From the NCBI GenBank assembly GCA_031213475.1, contig JARUPZ010000003.1, positions 8,823,509-8,887,508 of the forward strand: a DNA stretch of 64,000 nt, read 5' to 3'. Position 1 is the first letter of the stretch. Each line of letters opens with the position of its first letter. The notes below the pieces were generated by a model. The model saw nothing but the letters and a program-made list of their open reading frames with translations, was not told the origin of the DNA and did not search any database. This stretch comes from Nereocystis luetkeana (taxonomy: Eukaryota; Sar; Phaeophyceae; Laminariales; Laminariaceae). The translations under genes were made by a program, and so were the position numbers. This document shows, one piece after another, positions 25,130-35,177 of this stretch.

Positions 25130-25850
25130 CTAAATAAATGGGATCGCTCAGCAGCAATGGGATCCTCACGTTGAAGGTGTCGGGAATGGTGCTCCGGGTC
25201 CTGCTGACCTTTTCTCGTCTTCCTCGTCTGACGTTGGCGCCGGCTAGCTTCGATATTTTTGTCAGCGTCGCCATCGTCATGAACACCGTCTCCGTCTTCG
25301 CCGTCGAGCCTTTCGTCGTGATCGCGGTATGATTGCCTTGTGGTGGTCGTGATGCATAGTGTTCATCGTGATCGCGATCGTCGTCACGTCCGTCATCACC
25401 GGCATCGTGTTCGTGGAGTCATCGTCGCTGTTGTGTCGCCGTCGTCGTGGGTATCGCTATGGCCGTCTCCAGCGCCGTCGCCACAGTCATCGTCGACGTG
25501 ATCACGATCGTGCTCATTTCGGGGATCGTGACGTGGCGGTCATCGTCACGTTCCGTCGCCGTGGTCGGCGTCGTCATCGTGATGCGATCGTGATCGTAGT
25601 TGCGATCGTGAGCACAATGCTGAACGCTTTCTTTCATGATGATCGTGATTGCAACCTCGATCGTGGTGGTGGTTGAAGGCAAGTCGTGCTCACGGCCATG
25701 GGCATGGTCTTCGTCGCGATGGTCACGGTCATGGCAGCCATCATCATCGTCGGAGTCGTCACTGTCGTGAGCGGAATCGTCATGTTGATGGCCATGATCG
25801 TAATGGTCATCGTGATTGTGTGAGCGTTGTTGTCGTCGCAGTCGTCGTAC
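25130..25850. repeat. Degenerate GTCATCGTGATCG simple-sequence tract
   Basis: Roughly 700 bp of imperfect TCGTCATCGTGATCG-type trinucleotide-based repeats. Long open frames on both strands (up to 218 codons, His/Asp-rich on the minus strand) result from the repeat and are not evidence for a gene. Confidence 0.6.
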
Positions 25851-26339
25851 ATCTGATTTATTCTCAGTACCAGCTACGTTCGGGCTAGCATATTTTACCT
25901 GGTTGGTACGTATACCAGGTATGTGTGTAACGGTACGAAAGTCGTACGTATCATGATCCCGTACTTTGTCAAGGTGGCCTCGCCGCAGCGGGCTGACGCC
26001 TGCGTGCGGCTCGGCGCACGCCCGATATACAGTAGTAAAACAAATGTAGAAAAATCGCGGCCGTAAACGTGGCAATGCAGCCGAGGGTTGTATTCACGAG
26101 TAATCAGAGGAAGCATCAAAAGGACCCCACGCCCTGCGGCATATGGGGGCAACCCCAGTACACCGTTCACACAGCTTCAAGTTAATCAGGGTGAAATTTT
26201 CGTGAAGCTTCGTATTCGCCCGATTTTACGCGACGCAGAGACACCAGAATTTCGCACCGTGCCTCTTCCCTTTGTATTCGGACTTCTCGTTTCTGGAGGG
26301 AGCGATATTGCCGTCCTACTAATAATTACAACGCCAAGG

Positions 26340-26935
26340 ATCAGCTGTGCGGGGGTAAAAATGACTTGGTTTTAGTGTATGGGTCGCTATTGACTCGGGT
26401 TTTGTGCGGGGGCATCGAACGCGGCGTGCGTTTCAAGTACTGATCAAGATTGCCTTGATTTCGTCTCTGGGGCCGAAACTGAGTTGGTTTAAGTGCGCTT
26501 GACTTGGTATTTGTACAAGGGACAAACGTTGACCTTGCTCTTGTATGCGGGCCGAAACTGACTTGGTTTTAGTGCACGAATCGCAACTAACTGACTTGAC
26601 TCAAGCATGGTGATTTTGATTAACTTCGTTTAGTGTGCGGGCCATAATTGATTTTTTATCTATTATAGTGCGAGAATTGACCGACTTGCTGTAGTTTTCG
26701 TGCGGTGATTGAGGCTGACTAGGCTTATGTCTGTCTGCGGGCTGAGCATGGCTTGATTTTTGCGGTGTGAGCATCGAAAAAGTCTCGGTTATTTGTGTGG
26801 GGGATCGAAATTGACTCGGGTGTTCGTGTGGGTGGTCGATATCGACCGTATTTCAGTTCTGGGGGTCGAAACTTACTTGATTTCAGTGCAAGAATCGGGA
26901 TTGCATTGTTTTGTGTGGAATGTTGACACTGACGA
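26340..26935 (+). repeat. Diffuse tandem array, unit about 40-45 bp
   Basis: Repeated, strongly diverged units of the kind GCGGGCCGAAACTGACTTGG TTTTAGTG. At least twelve units can be followed, many with GGGxCGAAA-TGACTTG. Similar units lie at 29886-30130 and, inverted, 34010-34150. All three arrays touch fragments of the tyrosine-recombinase element, so the array is probably part of it. Confidence 0.6.
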
Positions 26936-27304
26936 AATTTACTGTAGTATTTTGTCTCTACCGAGGACCATTTAATGTAAGTATTGGATTGGATGGGGCC
27001 TCCTGTGCCGGGCAGGAGGCCCCGTCCGGTATTTCCCCCCGCGCTGAGTAACTTGGCGAATCACAAATTCTGCGCGGGGTTAGTACCTGTAAATGATCTG
27101 GTATACAAGCCCAAGAATACTAAACCTACTGCCGGGTGGGTGGGATGGTCTCAAGAAATGGTGCGACCAACTAACTCTACACCCGAGGGTTTGGGGGCGG
27201 AAAGAAGAACTCATCTCGATTCGCTACAAATTCCGAGACGTTTCGATACAATCAATGGTTGCGTTATTTGTGCCAAATTTGAGTCCATGGATTAGATCGC
27301 CATT
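26936..27304 (-). mobile_element. 3' region of YR element, copy 1
   Basis: Matches the reverse complement of 34499-34863 closely. Landmarks: CATTTAATGTAAGTATTGG, GGGGCCTCCTGTGCCGGGCAGG (a stem-loop with its complement), AAATGATCTGGTATACAAGC, and TTTGTGCCAAATTTGAGTCC next to the recombinase stop codon. Functions as the non-coding tail of the element. Confidence 0.75.
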
Positions 27305-28743
27305 TTACTTTCTGGACTCCGGCAACAACGATAGCTCGCTAGCGTCCGCGTAGCTCTGGCCACGTTTCTTCTTGCTACCCCGCACTTGTCCACTCGAGGT
27401 AGCCCGGATGTAGTACTGCGCAGCAGACTCTGTCTTCCAGCCACCAATTTCCATGATCTCGTCCACAGCCGTTCCGGGCAGGGATTCGCTGAGCGAGCCT
27501 CCCACTCGAAAGGAGTGCATCGGCAAGTGGTTCGGCAGGTCTGCCATTCGCAGATAGTTTTGCAGATTCGCCGTCATACGGTCCGCGGAGAGAGAGACGC
27601 CCCCGGCCACCTTCTGCCGTAGCAACGGGGAAGAGGTGCCCAGTGCTTAAGTCCCACCCAATCCGCTGTGCGGCCGAGATGCACGCCGTAACCGCCCGAA
27701 AGGCGCAAATCACCGGGCAGTCCCGGTCCACTAAAACTACCACTGTCTCACTAGAGGACCGCAGCGTCTTGCCAAACTGAAAGTTGAAGATCAAACACTT
27801 AGACGCTGGGAGCCTCAAAATGTGCAAACCCATGGTAAAGGAAATATCTTATCCCCTACGCATCGAATAGAAAGCCAAATAATACCAGGCGGTATCTCGG
27901 GTCTGCGAAGTACGCTCTGCCAGAGAGCTGGCTACCTGAGAACGCTAACCGCATGTCGCTTAGCAGAACTATGAGCGAGTGTTCCAGCATCGGCGCGGCC
28001 TGATTGACCTGAACCCCGACCTGTTTTGTTTCCTCAGATACGAAGGTAGGGTACGAATCTACAAACGGGCTCGAGCACGGACTTCCTACCCGGCGGACGG
28101 GGTCCCATTCCTCTCCTTGCCCGCTTTCCTTCATCGCCATTTTGAGCTTCAAGTAAAAACCTTTTCGAATAAACTCGGCCGCATACCGTTTAGCACACGA
28201 AGACCCCGTCAGGCACGCATCGTCGCCCGCGTGGCCCACACCGGGGCAAGACGCTTCATGCACCATCTTTGTGCCTTTCCCTTGCGTGTCAAGGAAGCAG
28301 AGGAAATTAAAGACATCGTCTGGGGTGGCTGTTTGCCAACCACGGGATCCCGCCGAAACAACGAGCGCAAACGCGTCAAACTCGTCGGCCACCCTGATTT
28401 TTCAGACTTGCCCGGGGCGTCCCTCTATCGCCGCCAGTACTTGGCGTCGACGTGCTAGCGTATTATCAACACCCACAACCCCAGGCACCCGCTCCGGATA
28501 CCGCGGGGCCGAAAATGATCGAACCGGCTGAGCGCCGCACTTCCAGCAGAAATTAAACTGTGCAACATTTTCTTCCCGACCTGTAGAGCACAATGCGGAC
28601 CGAATCAAGTCCCTTGCCGTTGCTGCCCCACTGAGAGGTGACCCACCCTGAAGGAGGCTCCCGCCAGCGCAGTTCTGTTTGAACGAGAACACCAAAGAAA
28701 GGAGGACCGACAGCCTCGGTGAGCGTCCGAAGACGCCCGACAC
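27305..28743 (-). pseudogene. Tyrosine recombinase of a YR transposable element, broken
   Basis: The minus strand encodes, in order, a possible zinc ribbon (FNFCWKCGAQP, near 28.55 kb), an alpha-helical N-terminal part (DEFDAFALVVSAGSRGWQ, NQAAPMLEHSLIVLLSDMR), then FNFQFGKTLRSSSETVVVL, and the catalytic C-terminal box LPMHSFRVGGSLSESLPG with HxxR, IGGWKTES with the GGW motif, and the Tyr of AAQYYI. It ends YADASEL. One in-frame TGA at 28402, a frameshift or deletion near 27845 and a second frameshift near 27620 disable it. The segment that should carry the first catalytic Arg is missing. Resembles recombinases of Crypton/DIRS-like elements; the exact clade cannot be decided without reverse transcriptase sequence. 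Confidence 0.8.
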
Positions 28744-29397
28744 GGCGAAATATATGCACGCTGCTATGTGATAGCTGCCGGTCCCTGCGCGATAGTAGCC
28801 GAAACTGGGGCACCCGTTTCCCTTTGGTACGGAAGTCTAAAGCCGAGAGCTCGTACCTCGTCATCCACAAACCTGGTGAACCTTGGCGAGATACGGCTGT
28901 GGAACACCGCAACGGGAAATCGGGCGACGTCATACCGGCAGGCGCTCGACGGAACCCTGGTATTCCCTTAGGAGAAGATTGCGAAGATCCACTCCATCGC
29001 GTAAGTGCAACACCAGAGTGTCTCAAAGCGGGTGCTCTTTGAGGATGATGTGCCAGAGGCCTACATGCTGCGGGCGCATGAACCCCGACACGAATTTGTT
29101 CCCACCCCCCCCCCCGCATTCCTTATCGGAGCATCCGACGGCATACGCCGTAGGAGACCCTGCAAGGGGTCACGAGTGACATCCGCCACGGACGGCCACA
29201 CTCCCGAGGCGGGCAGGGCTCCCGTGCGCGCCCACTCGCGTTCGTCGGTATCCAAGGGGGACGTGGGGAGAAGAACGGGCCGCACGTGTGCGTGGCGTCG
29301 ATCGAGGCGTCCGAGCCAGCCGTTGGCGACCACCTACAGCGCGCCGTGGGGGGAAAGGGATGAGCATACATACCCATGTATATATATGTATATATAC

Positions 29398-29690
29398 GGA
29401 GTATCGTATGGCGCAAAACGAAACCTCGCGAAACGCGCGTGTGCCCTTAATTGAGGTAATCGGATCCACGAGAGGCAGAGCTCTGCCACCCTGCTACAGA
29501 GTAAGTAAATATTTGCCAGCAAGCGTCGTATACGGAATGCTGTATTGCGCCATAAGCCGCCCCGCGAAGACACGCGTGACAACCTTGGTGAGGTAATCGA
29601 TCTAACGAGGAGCAGAATTCTGCCCCCCTTGTTACAAAGTAAGTAAAACGTCTTGTAAGCAAGCGTCGAAGCGAAGCTATGTATCCAGGC
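29398..29690. repeat. Two-unit tandem repeat, about 135 bp each
   Basis: Unit 1 (about 29408-29541) and unit 2 (about 29549-29680) share GCGCAAAACG/GCGCCATAAG, GAGGTAATCGAT or GGAT, GAGGCAGAGCTCTGCC versus GAGCAGAATTCTGCC (a palindrome in both), GTTACAAAGTAAGTAAA and GCAAGCGTCG. It lies upstream of the broken recombinase and might be its left terminal repeat. Confidence 0.6.
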
Positions 29691-29796
29691 GGGTCGTCGA
29701 GAAAACATGACGATTGCGCAGACACCGGCAACGCAACTCCGTGCGAATCTACATGGATGTTAATACAGTAACAGAATGTGTGGATAACGAGTAGTG

Positions 29797-30130
29797 TTGG
29801 TGTCTGAAATTCCGAGACATTTCCATATAACCAATGGTTCCATTATTTGTGCCAAATTCGAGTTCATGGATTGGATCGCCATTTTAACTTGCGGGCCGAA
29901 AATGGCATGGTTTTAATTTGGGGCATCGAAACTGGCTTGGCCTAGTGAATAAGTAAAAAATTACTTGGCGTTCGTGTAGAGATTGAATTTGGTTTGATGT
30001 TTGCTTGCGGGCTGAAAATGACCGCTGTTTAGTGTAGGGGTAGATTGCCATGGTTGTTTGTGTCGGCTGTCGGAATTGGCATGGTGCTCCGCGTCGATGA
30101 AAATCGAAATTGGCTCAGTTTCAGAGTATT
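29797..30130 (-). mobile_element. YR element fragment, copy 3, with array
   Basis: 29797-29885 repeats the 3' segment at 27217-27305 (GAAATTCCGAGACATTTCC, TTTGTGCCAAATTCGAGTTC). Where copy 1 has the recombinase C-terminus, this copy continues into diffuse GCGGGCCGAAAATGGCATGG-type units. No coding sequence is left. Confidence 0.6.
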
Positions 30131-31102
30131 CTACAGCGCTCTAACACGAGTTTTGCAATTCCACATGAAATCGTAGGTAAACCCCCTTAAAGGATTGGTC
30201 GACATCCTGGCTACAAGGTATAATATATTGGCATGGTAGGAAGAAGTGCCATACATATGGAGGCGTTCGTGTTTGTGTCGGGGAGGAGATGCGAAACATA
30301 TTGTCACATGAATTGCTACGGCGTTACTTACCCTAAAACCGTCTGAAATATCTCCATCCCTCTTTACGCATCACATCAATCTGCGATTTTGCGCTTTAGT
30401 ATAACGTTTAGACCAGGAGTACTCGTCGTTTGGGGCGAGTCGTTCTACCTTTTTTGTTCTGCATTCATGTTTTCAATTTTATCTTTCACTTTTACAGGTG
30501 TGTTCGTTGGTTCTCTTGCACCGTTGCTATACACGACGCACAAATATACTTCACTCTCGAAATTTTCGCGTTTCTCATACTTTTCGCTTCTGCTTTGCGG
30601 TGTGTGTTGATCGAATCTAGCCGTGATTTTTAAAGGGATTTGTTGGTTGAATGTCCATTGCAAATACTATCCATCGTTTTTTGTTTGTTTTATCACCTCT
30701 GGTGTGATCATAGCTGCACAAAATACGGAGGATCGGTCGCTATCGCGACGTACTTCTGCTGCAAGTATTATTGTCTGATTCAACCGAAGTCGGATGGGAA
30801 AATGCTCCCAGAACGACTCATGGGTATCCTGTCAAACTGAAAGCGAAAAATACTACTGTAGGCGGCCTACTATAGCCATTGCCTCTTGGAAGGGCCGTCC
30901 CGACGTCATGATCAATGTGGGATGCAGTCAAGCCTCTGAGAAGGCATTCAACACAATTTGTCACCGTGACTAGGTACTGTAACGGGCTGCGGTAGGGGCT
31001 GTCGTGGGGTATTAAAAGATGTTTCTCGCTTCGTGTGAGGGACGTTAAAAAGGTATCGTATATCGAATCGTGAGCCTACCAGATCGTGAGGTCGAGGGTT
31101 GA

Positions 31103-31369
31103 GATGAAGCAGACAGTCCATATCCATGCAAGGAAGTACTGGCAGGGTCAATGTTTAACCTGGTGTCGGACGAAACAGGATCAAAACATGCCTGCGACAT
31201 GGCATATATATGCATGGAACAAATATTAGTCCGATCAACCTCAAGTCTGGCGATGATGCAACCGAGTTTAGAGGTACGCTCGTACTTGCAGAAGCTTGGA
31301 GGGCTCCTAGTTTCTCGCTGTAGTGAGCCTCCAGACAAGGAATGGATATTGAGTGATGCTCTTTGATTG
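31103..31369 (+). CDS. Possible exon, unknown protein
   Basis: An 88-codon frame opens after a stop at 31100 and reads CKEVLAGSMFNLVSDETGSK, LVRSTSSLAMMQPSLEVRSY and LQKLGGLLVSRCSEPPDKEW before stopping at 31367. The composition (Leu/Ser with helical spacing) looks more protein-like than neighbouring frames, and AG dinucleotides near 31101 and 31116 could be acceptors. No family recognised; the opposite strand is also open (187 codons), so this may be chance. Confidence 0.22.
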
Positions 31370-32229
31370 CTTATTCCCAGGCTAGCGTCCCGTACATGGG
31401 CAAAGAGGGAAGGAAGAGCAGTGAGAGGTCGTGAGACCCAGCCCCCACAAAGGAGGGTTGTTAACAGCCGTGGCCCCTGTTTATTGTGAAAAACAACTAA
31501 CTCCATGACAAAAGTAACTTCGGAAACCGTTACTGAAAGCGTAAGATCATCCCAAGCACTATGCGGCACTTGGGTGAGCGATACGTTGTAGTAATTCAGT
31601 GACTGCAACCAGGGAAAAAAGAGCCGCAGCGTATTTTTGCAAAAAAATAACGGTCTCGAGGAATGGCCCTACGTTTGTCGACAATGAATAACCCGCGTGA
31701 TCCATTTCTCCTGGACCTAAACCGCCATATCTCTGTCTTCTGCACGAGACAGACGTGAAAAACTCGTCGGGTTCGGTAGGCCCATACAAGAACCCCCTGA
31801 ACGGAAGTCTACCAATAGCTCAACTTAAGTCACTCTCTCTCTCTCTTTGCGTTCATTGAACGCGGCAAAAGCCAATGTCCGTGGGATTCGAGTCCTTCTG
31901 ACCGAACGTGAAGTAGACGAGTAGCTCAGGTCATTGAGTAAAATAGCACACCACCGTGCACGAACTCGAACACCCTCCCCCGCAACCCAAACATTCAAAC
32001 ATTCACGTACTCGGAACATCTACCCGATGCCCCAACAAGCTTATACCCAACTGATTCCACGCCAAACCGACCAGCTGTTACGAGTAGGACCCCTAAGTAT
32101 TTCATACAACAGCGCACAACCACGAAGACCAGGAGCTTCGCCTCCTCGGCGAACGGTAAGTATCGCTTCAGGTTGGCAACTGCTCCATATCGTGGCAGAT
32201 CGGCTTCTCTCAGTTCTGGTCGTTGGAGA

Positions 32230-32790
32230 GCACGATAAAGGCTTCGGGGCGAGAGAACAGCGCGCGGGCAAGGCTTCAAAGCAAGGGAATGGCACACCGA
32301 CAAGACGTCCGAGAGAGGGGACGGCGCACATGCAAAGCTTGGGGGCGAGCGAAGCGCGTACGGGCGTGGGGTCAGAGCGGAGAGCGGTGCACGGGTAAGG
32401 CTTCGGAACGAAGGTCGGAGCGGGGAAACGGCGCACGGGCTAGGCTTCGGAGCAAGGCAACGGCGAACGGAGCAAGGCGTCGGAGCGATGGAGCGCCGCA
32501 AGGCAAGGGCTTCGTACCCAGGGAGCAGCGCACGGGGAAGGCGTCAGAGCGGGGGAGCAGTGCATAGTGAGAGAGCCGGAGGAAGGGAGCAGCGAGCGCG
32601 CGGGCAAGGATTCGGAGCGAGAGAACGGCGGGCGAACAAAGTGTCGGAGCGAGGAAGCGACGCACGGGTAAGGCGTGGGGGCGAGAGAGAGGCGTACGGG
32701 CAAGCGAGGGAGCGGCGCATGGACAAGGGTTCGGAGCCCGGGAACGGCGCACGGGAAAGGCTTCGGGGTCAGGGAGTGACATACGGGGCG
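32230..32790. repeat. 33-bp minisatellite, about 17 units
   Basis: Consensus GGCGCACGGGCAAGGCTTCG followed by GAGCGAGGGAAC, about 33 bp, diverged by 15-30 percent. Because 33 is a multiple of three, both strands stay open. The plus strand reads peptides like RTGKASERGSSA; the minus strand like CAVPSLRPKPLP. Coding appearance is explained by the repeat. Edges are abrupt. Confidence 0.75.
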
Positions 32791-34009
32791 TGATGCTCGA
32801 TATCGCTTGAGCCCTGCAAGTGCTCTATCTGGCGGTGGGTCAGCTCGCCCCAGTTGTGGTTGCTGTCGCGTACTCGTCAATAGAGGTATCTGTAGTCGTA
32901 CACCTAGCCCTGCAATCCGAAACCGTCACCAACGTCCTTTCATTCTGCGAAACCTATGTGGAGCAGGGTCAAGGCTGACCCAGATGGGAGTAATTACGTT
33001 GCTTTCGCGTGTGGGATACGGGCTGGTGAGTACTCGAACCCCTCGGTTGAAGCCAGGTGACTTCATGTCGTGGCAGCCTCCCTTCCGACCGAACACGTCC
33101 CCCCTCCCCCCCGTCGACGACCTGACACCGAAAATGGGAGGAAAAGAGAGGGATAGAAAAAACAGGAGAGCGCAACAGTTAGAGCCAAGGTATAAGACAA
33201 ATGCCGGTGGCATGTGCTCCTGGGTGTGTCTTTCACCCCCCCAAAAATATGAAGAGAAGCAAAATAACAAGAGGAAACATAATAACAATGATGGACACGC
33301 GCCAACAGGGGGCACGAGGTTTCAACCAAACTTCCGCACACACACGGCGGAAACCGGGGCGTCAGAAAAAGGTTACAGCAAGCGCGGTAAAATGCATGGC
33401 ATGGACATACGGTTGGTGCGCACAGTATCCTATACTTGTGTGCACGGGTTATGCGAACTGAAACATGTCCGCACCGCTCGGGATTGTGGCCGGGAGAGAA
33501 TCGGACCTGGAGGGGGCTGATGAGCACGCACAGTGAAGCACGTGACGGCCATAGAAAACGCTCGACACACGCAGCGGAATACGGGATGTCTACAGAGGTC
33601 ACAGCCAGCGCACTTATATGCGCGGATATATGGGTTCGAGCGCGTCATACCCTGCAGTTAGTTGCGTGTGCGGATCATGTGAGATGGGATCTGTTCGCTT
33701 CAAAGGTTGACAATATAGACAAACCACGCTGCCACAATGCAAACCTGTCATGAACAATCGAGGAACCAAAATAAAATGTACCAGCACGCAAAAAGAAGAA
33801 GAAAGAAAAACGCACAGAGGTACCCATTTTGAGAAAAGGTGCGGACCTAAAGGGATCTGATTACCGTCTCTCTATATATATAGCATGGGAGACAGGGACA
33901 ACTCTCCCAGCAGGTGCGCCCCCATCTCTTAGGGTCATCCACCCACACACAACAAAACAAAGTCAAATATGTTCCCCACGCTGAAAACAAGTTAATTCTG
34001 ACCCCCCGC

Positions 34010-34276
34010 CGTGGGATCAATTGAAATCAGACTGGTCAGACCAGAACCGGGCACGTTTCGGTAGCAATACAAAAACCAAGTCGATATCGGTCACCCACAT
34101 AAATACAACCGAATTTCGATCTCTGCCCCGAAATCATGTCAGTTCCGATTCCCGCTCTGGACTCGGAGCATTATTGATGAGCCGACATCAAAACCGAAGT
34201 CAAGTTATATCAGCTATCATCGCTGTCAAGGTCTTGGACTCGCTTAGTTTGCTGGTGGCGTCAGCCACGGAGCTTC
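34010..34276 (-). repeat. Array fragment beside YR copy 2
   Basis: Inverted units matching the 26.8-kb array, e.g. AAAACCAAGTCGATATCGGT and CAACCGAATTTCGATC. It takes the place of most of the recombinase gene directly upstream of the surviving C-terminus. Confidence 0.5.
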
Positions 34277-34498
34277 GTGGTTTCCCGGGGGTTTCGAGGG
34301 GGAGGCTCGCTCAGCGAATCCCTGCCCGGAACGGCTGTGGACGAGATCATGGAAATTGGTGGCTGGAAGACAGAGTCAATTGCAAAGTACTACATCGGGG
34401 CTACCTCGTGTGGACAAGTGCGGGGTAGCAAGAAGAAACGTGGCCAGAGCTACGCGGACGCTAGCGAGCTACCGTTGTCGCCGGAGTTCAGAAAGTAA
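34277..34498 (+). pseudogene. Tyrosine recombinase C-terminus, copy 2
   Basis: Encodes GGSLSESLPGTAVDEIMEIG, GWKTESIAKYYIGATS and QSYADASELPLSPEF, then a stop. It keeps the GGW and catalytic Tyr boxes but has lost HxxR and everything upstream. It faces the copy at 27.3 kb in inverted orientation, 7 kb apart. Confidence 0.75.
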
Positions 34499-34863
34499 AA
34501 AAAAAATCCAATCCATGGACTCATATTTGGCACAAATAATACAACCATTGATTGTATCGAAATGTCTCGAAATTTGTATCGAATCGAGGTCACTTCTTCT
34601 TTCCGCCCCCGAACCCTCGGGTATAGAGTTGGTCGCGCCATTTCTTGAGACCATCCCACCCACCCGGCAAGTAGGATTAGTATTCTTGGGCTTGTATAAC
34701 CAGATCATTTACAGGTACTAACCCCGCGCAGAGTTTGTGATTCGCCACTTTACTCAGCGCGGGGGGAAATACCGGACGGGACCTCCTGCCTGGCGCAGAA
34801 GGCCTCATCCAATCCAATACTTACATTAAATGATCCACGGTAGAGAGACAGAATACTACAGGT
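34499..34863 (+). mobile_element. 3' region of YR element, copy 2
   Basis: Reverse complement of 26936-27304 with few differences, including TTTGGCACAAATAATACAAC and AATACTTACATTAAATGATC. The similarity stops about 34863, which marks the element end. Confidence 0.75.
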
Positions 34864-34959
34864 TTTTGAGCTCCTGAGTGAAGTGATATTCCACACTCCA
34901 GAGATGTCAGAGCCCGTCCTGTGACCATCTACAGCGTTGTGGTGATAAGATATAGTGAT

Positions 34960-35140
34960 TTCTTGAGGTGTTCCCCGGATGATCGAAACCCAGGCCTGGC
35001 GGGAACACCCCGGATGGAGAAAATCCGTGACGGGTTCGGGTTTGAATGAAATCCGCGGGTTCTTGAGGTGACCGAAACCCGGGTACTCGCCGGGTTCGAG
35101 TCCCCGGGTACCCGTATATTTGGAATGCCCCCCGTTTTAG
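34960..35140. repeat. ACCCGGG-rich degenerate repeats, outer
   Basis: Words such as GAAACCCGGGTACTCGCCGG, GGGTTCGGGTTTGAATG and CCCCGGGTACCCG recur without fixed period. A comparable patch lies inside the next element at 36030-36220. Confidence 0.5.
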
Positions 35141-35177
35141 CCGGGGTTTCTAATCATCATTTCGACTTTCCAGCAGG

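Noticed and set aside
25419-26075. A His/Asp-rich 218-codon minus-strand frame resembling a metal-binding protein
   Set aside because: It is a translation of the GTCATCGTGATCG simple-sequence tract, and the opposite strand is equally open.
32807-33520. A 237-codon plus-strand frame, among the longest in the window
   Set aside because: No domain, mixed composition, a competing 179-codon minus-strand frame, and no splice or promoter context. Length alone is not enough in 64 kb.
35085-35115. GGGTTCGAGTCCCC as a tRNA B box
   Set aside because: It is one of several ACCCGGG-type words in a degenerate array, and the cloverleaf cannot be completed.
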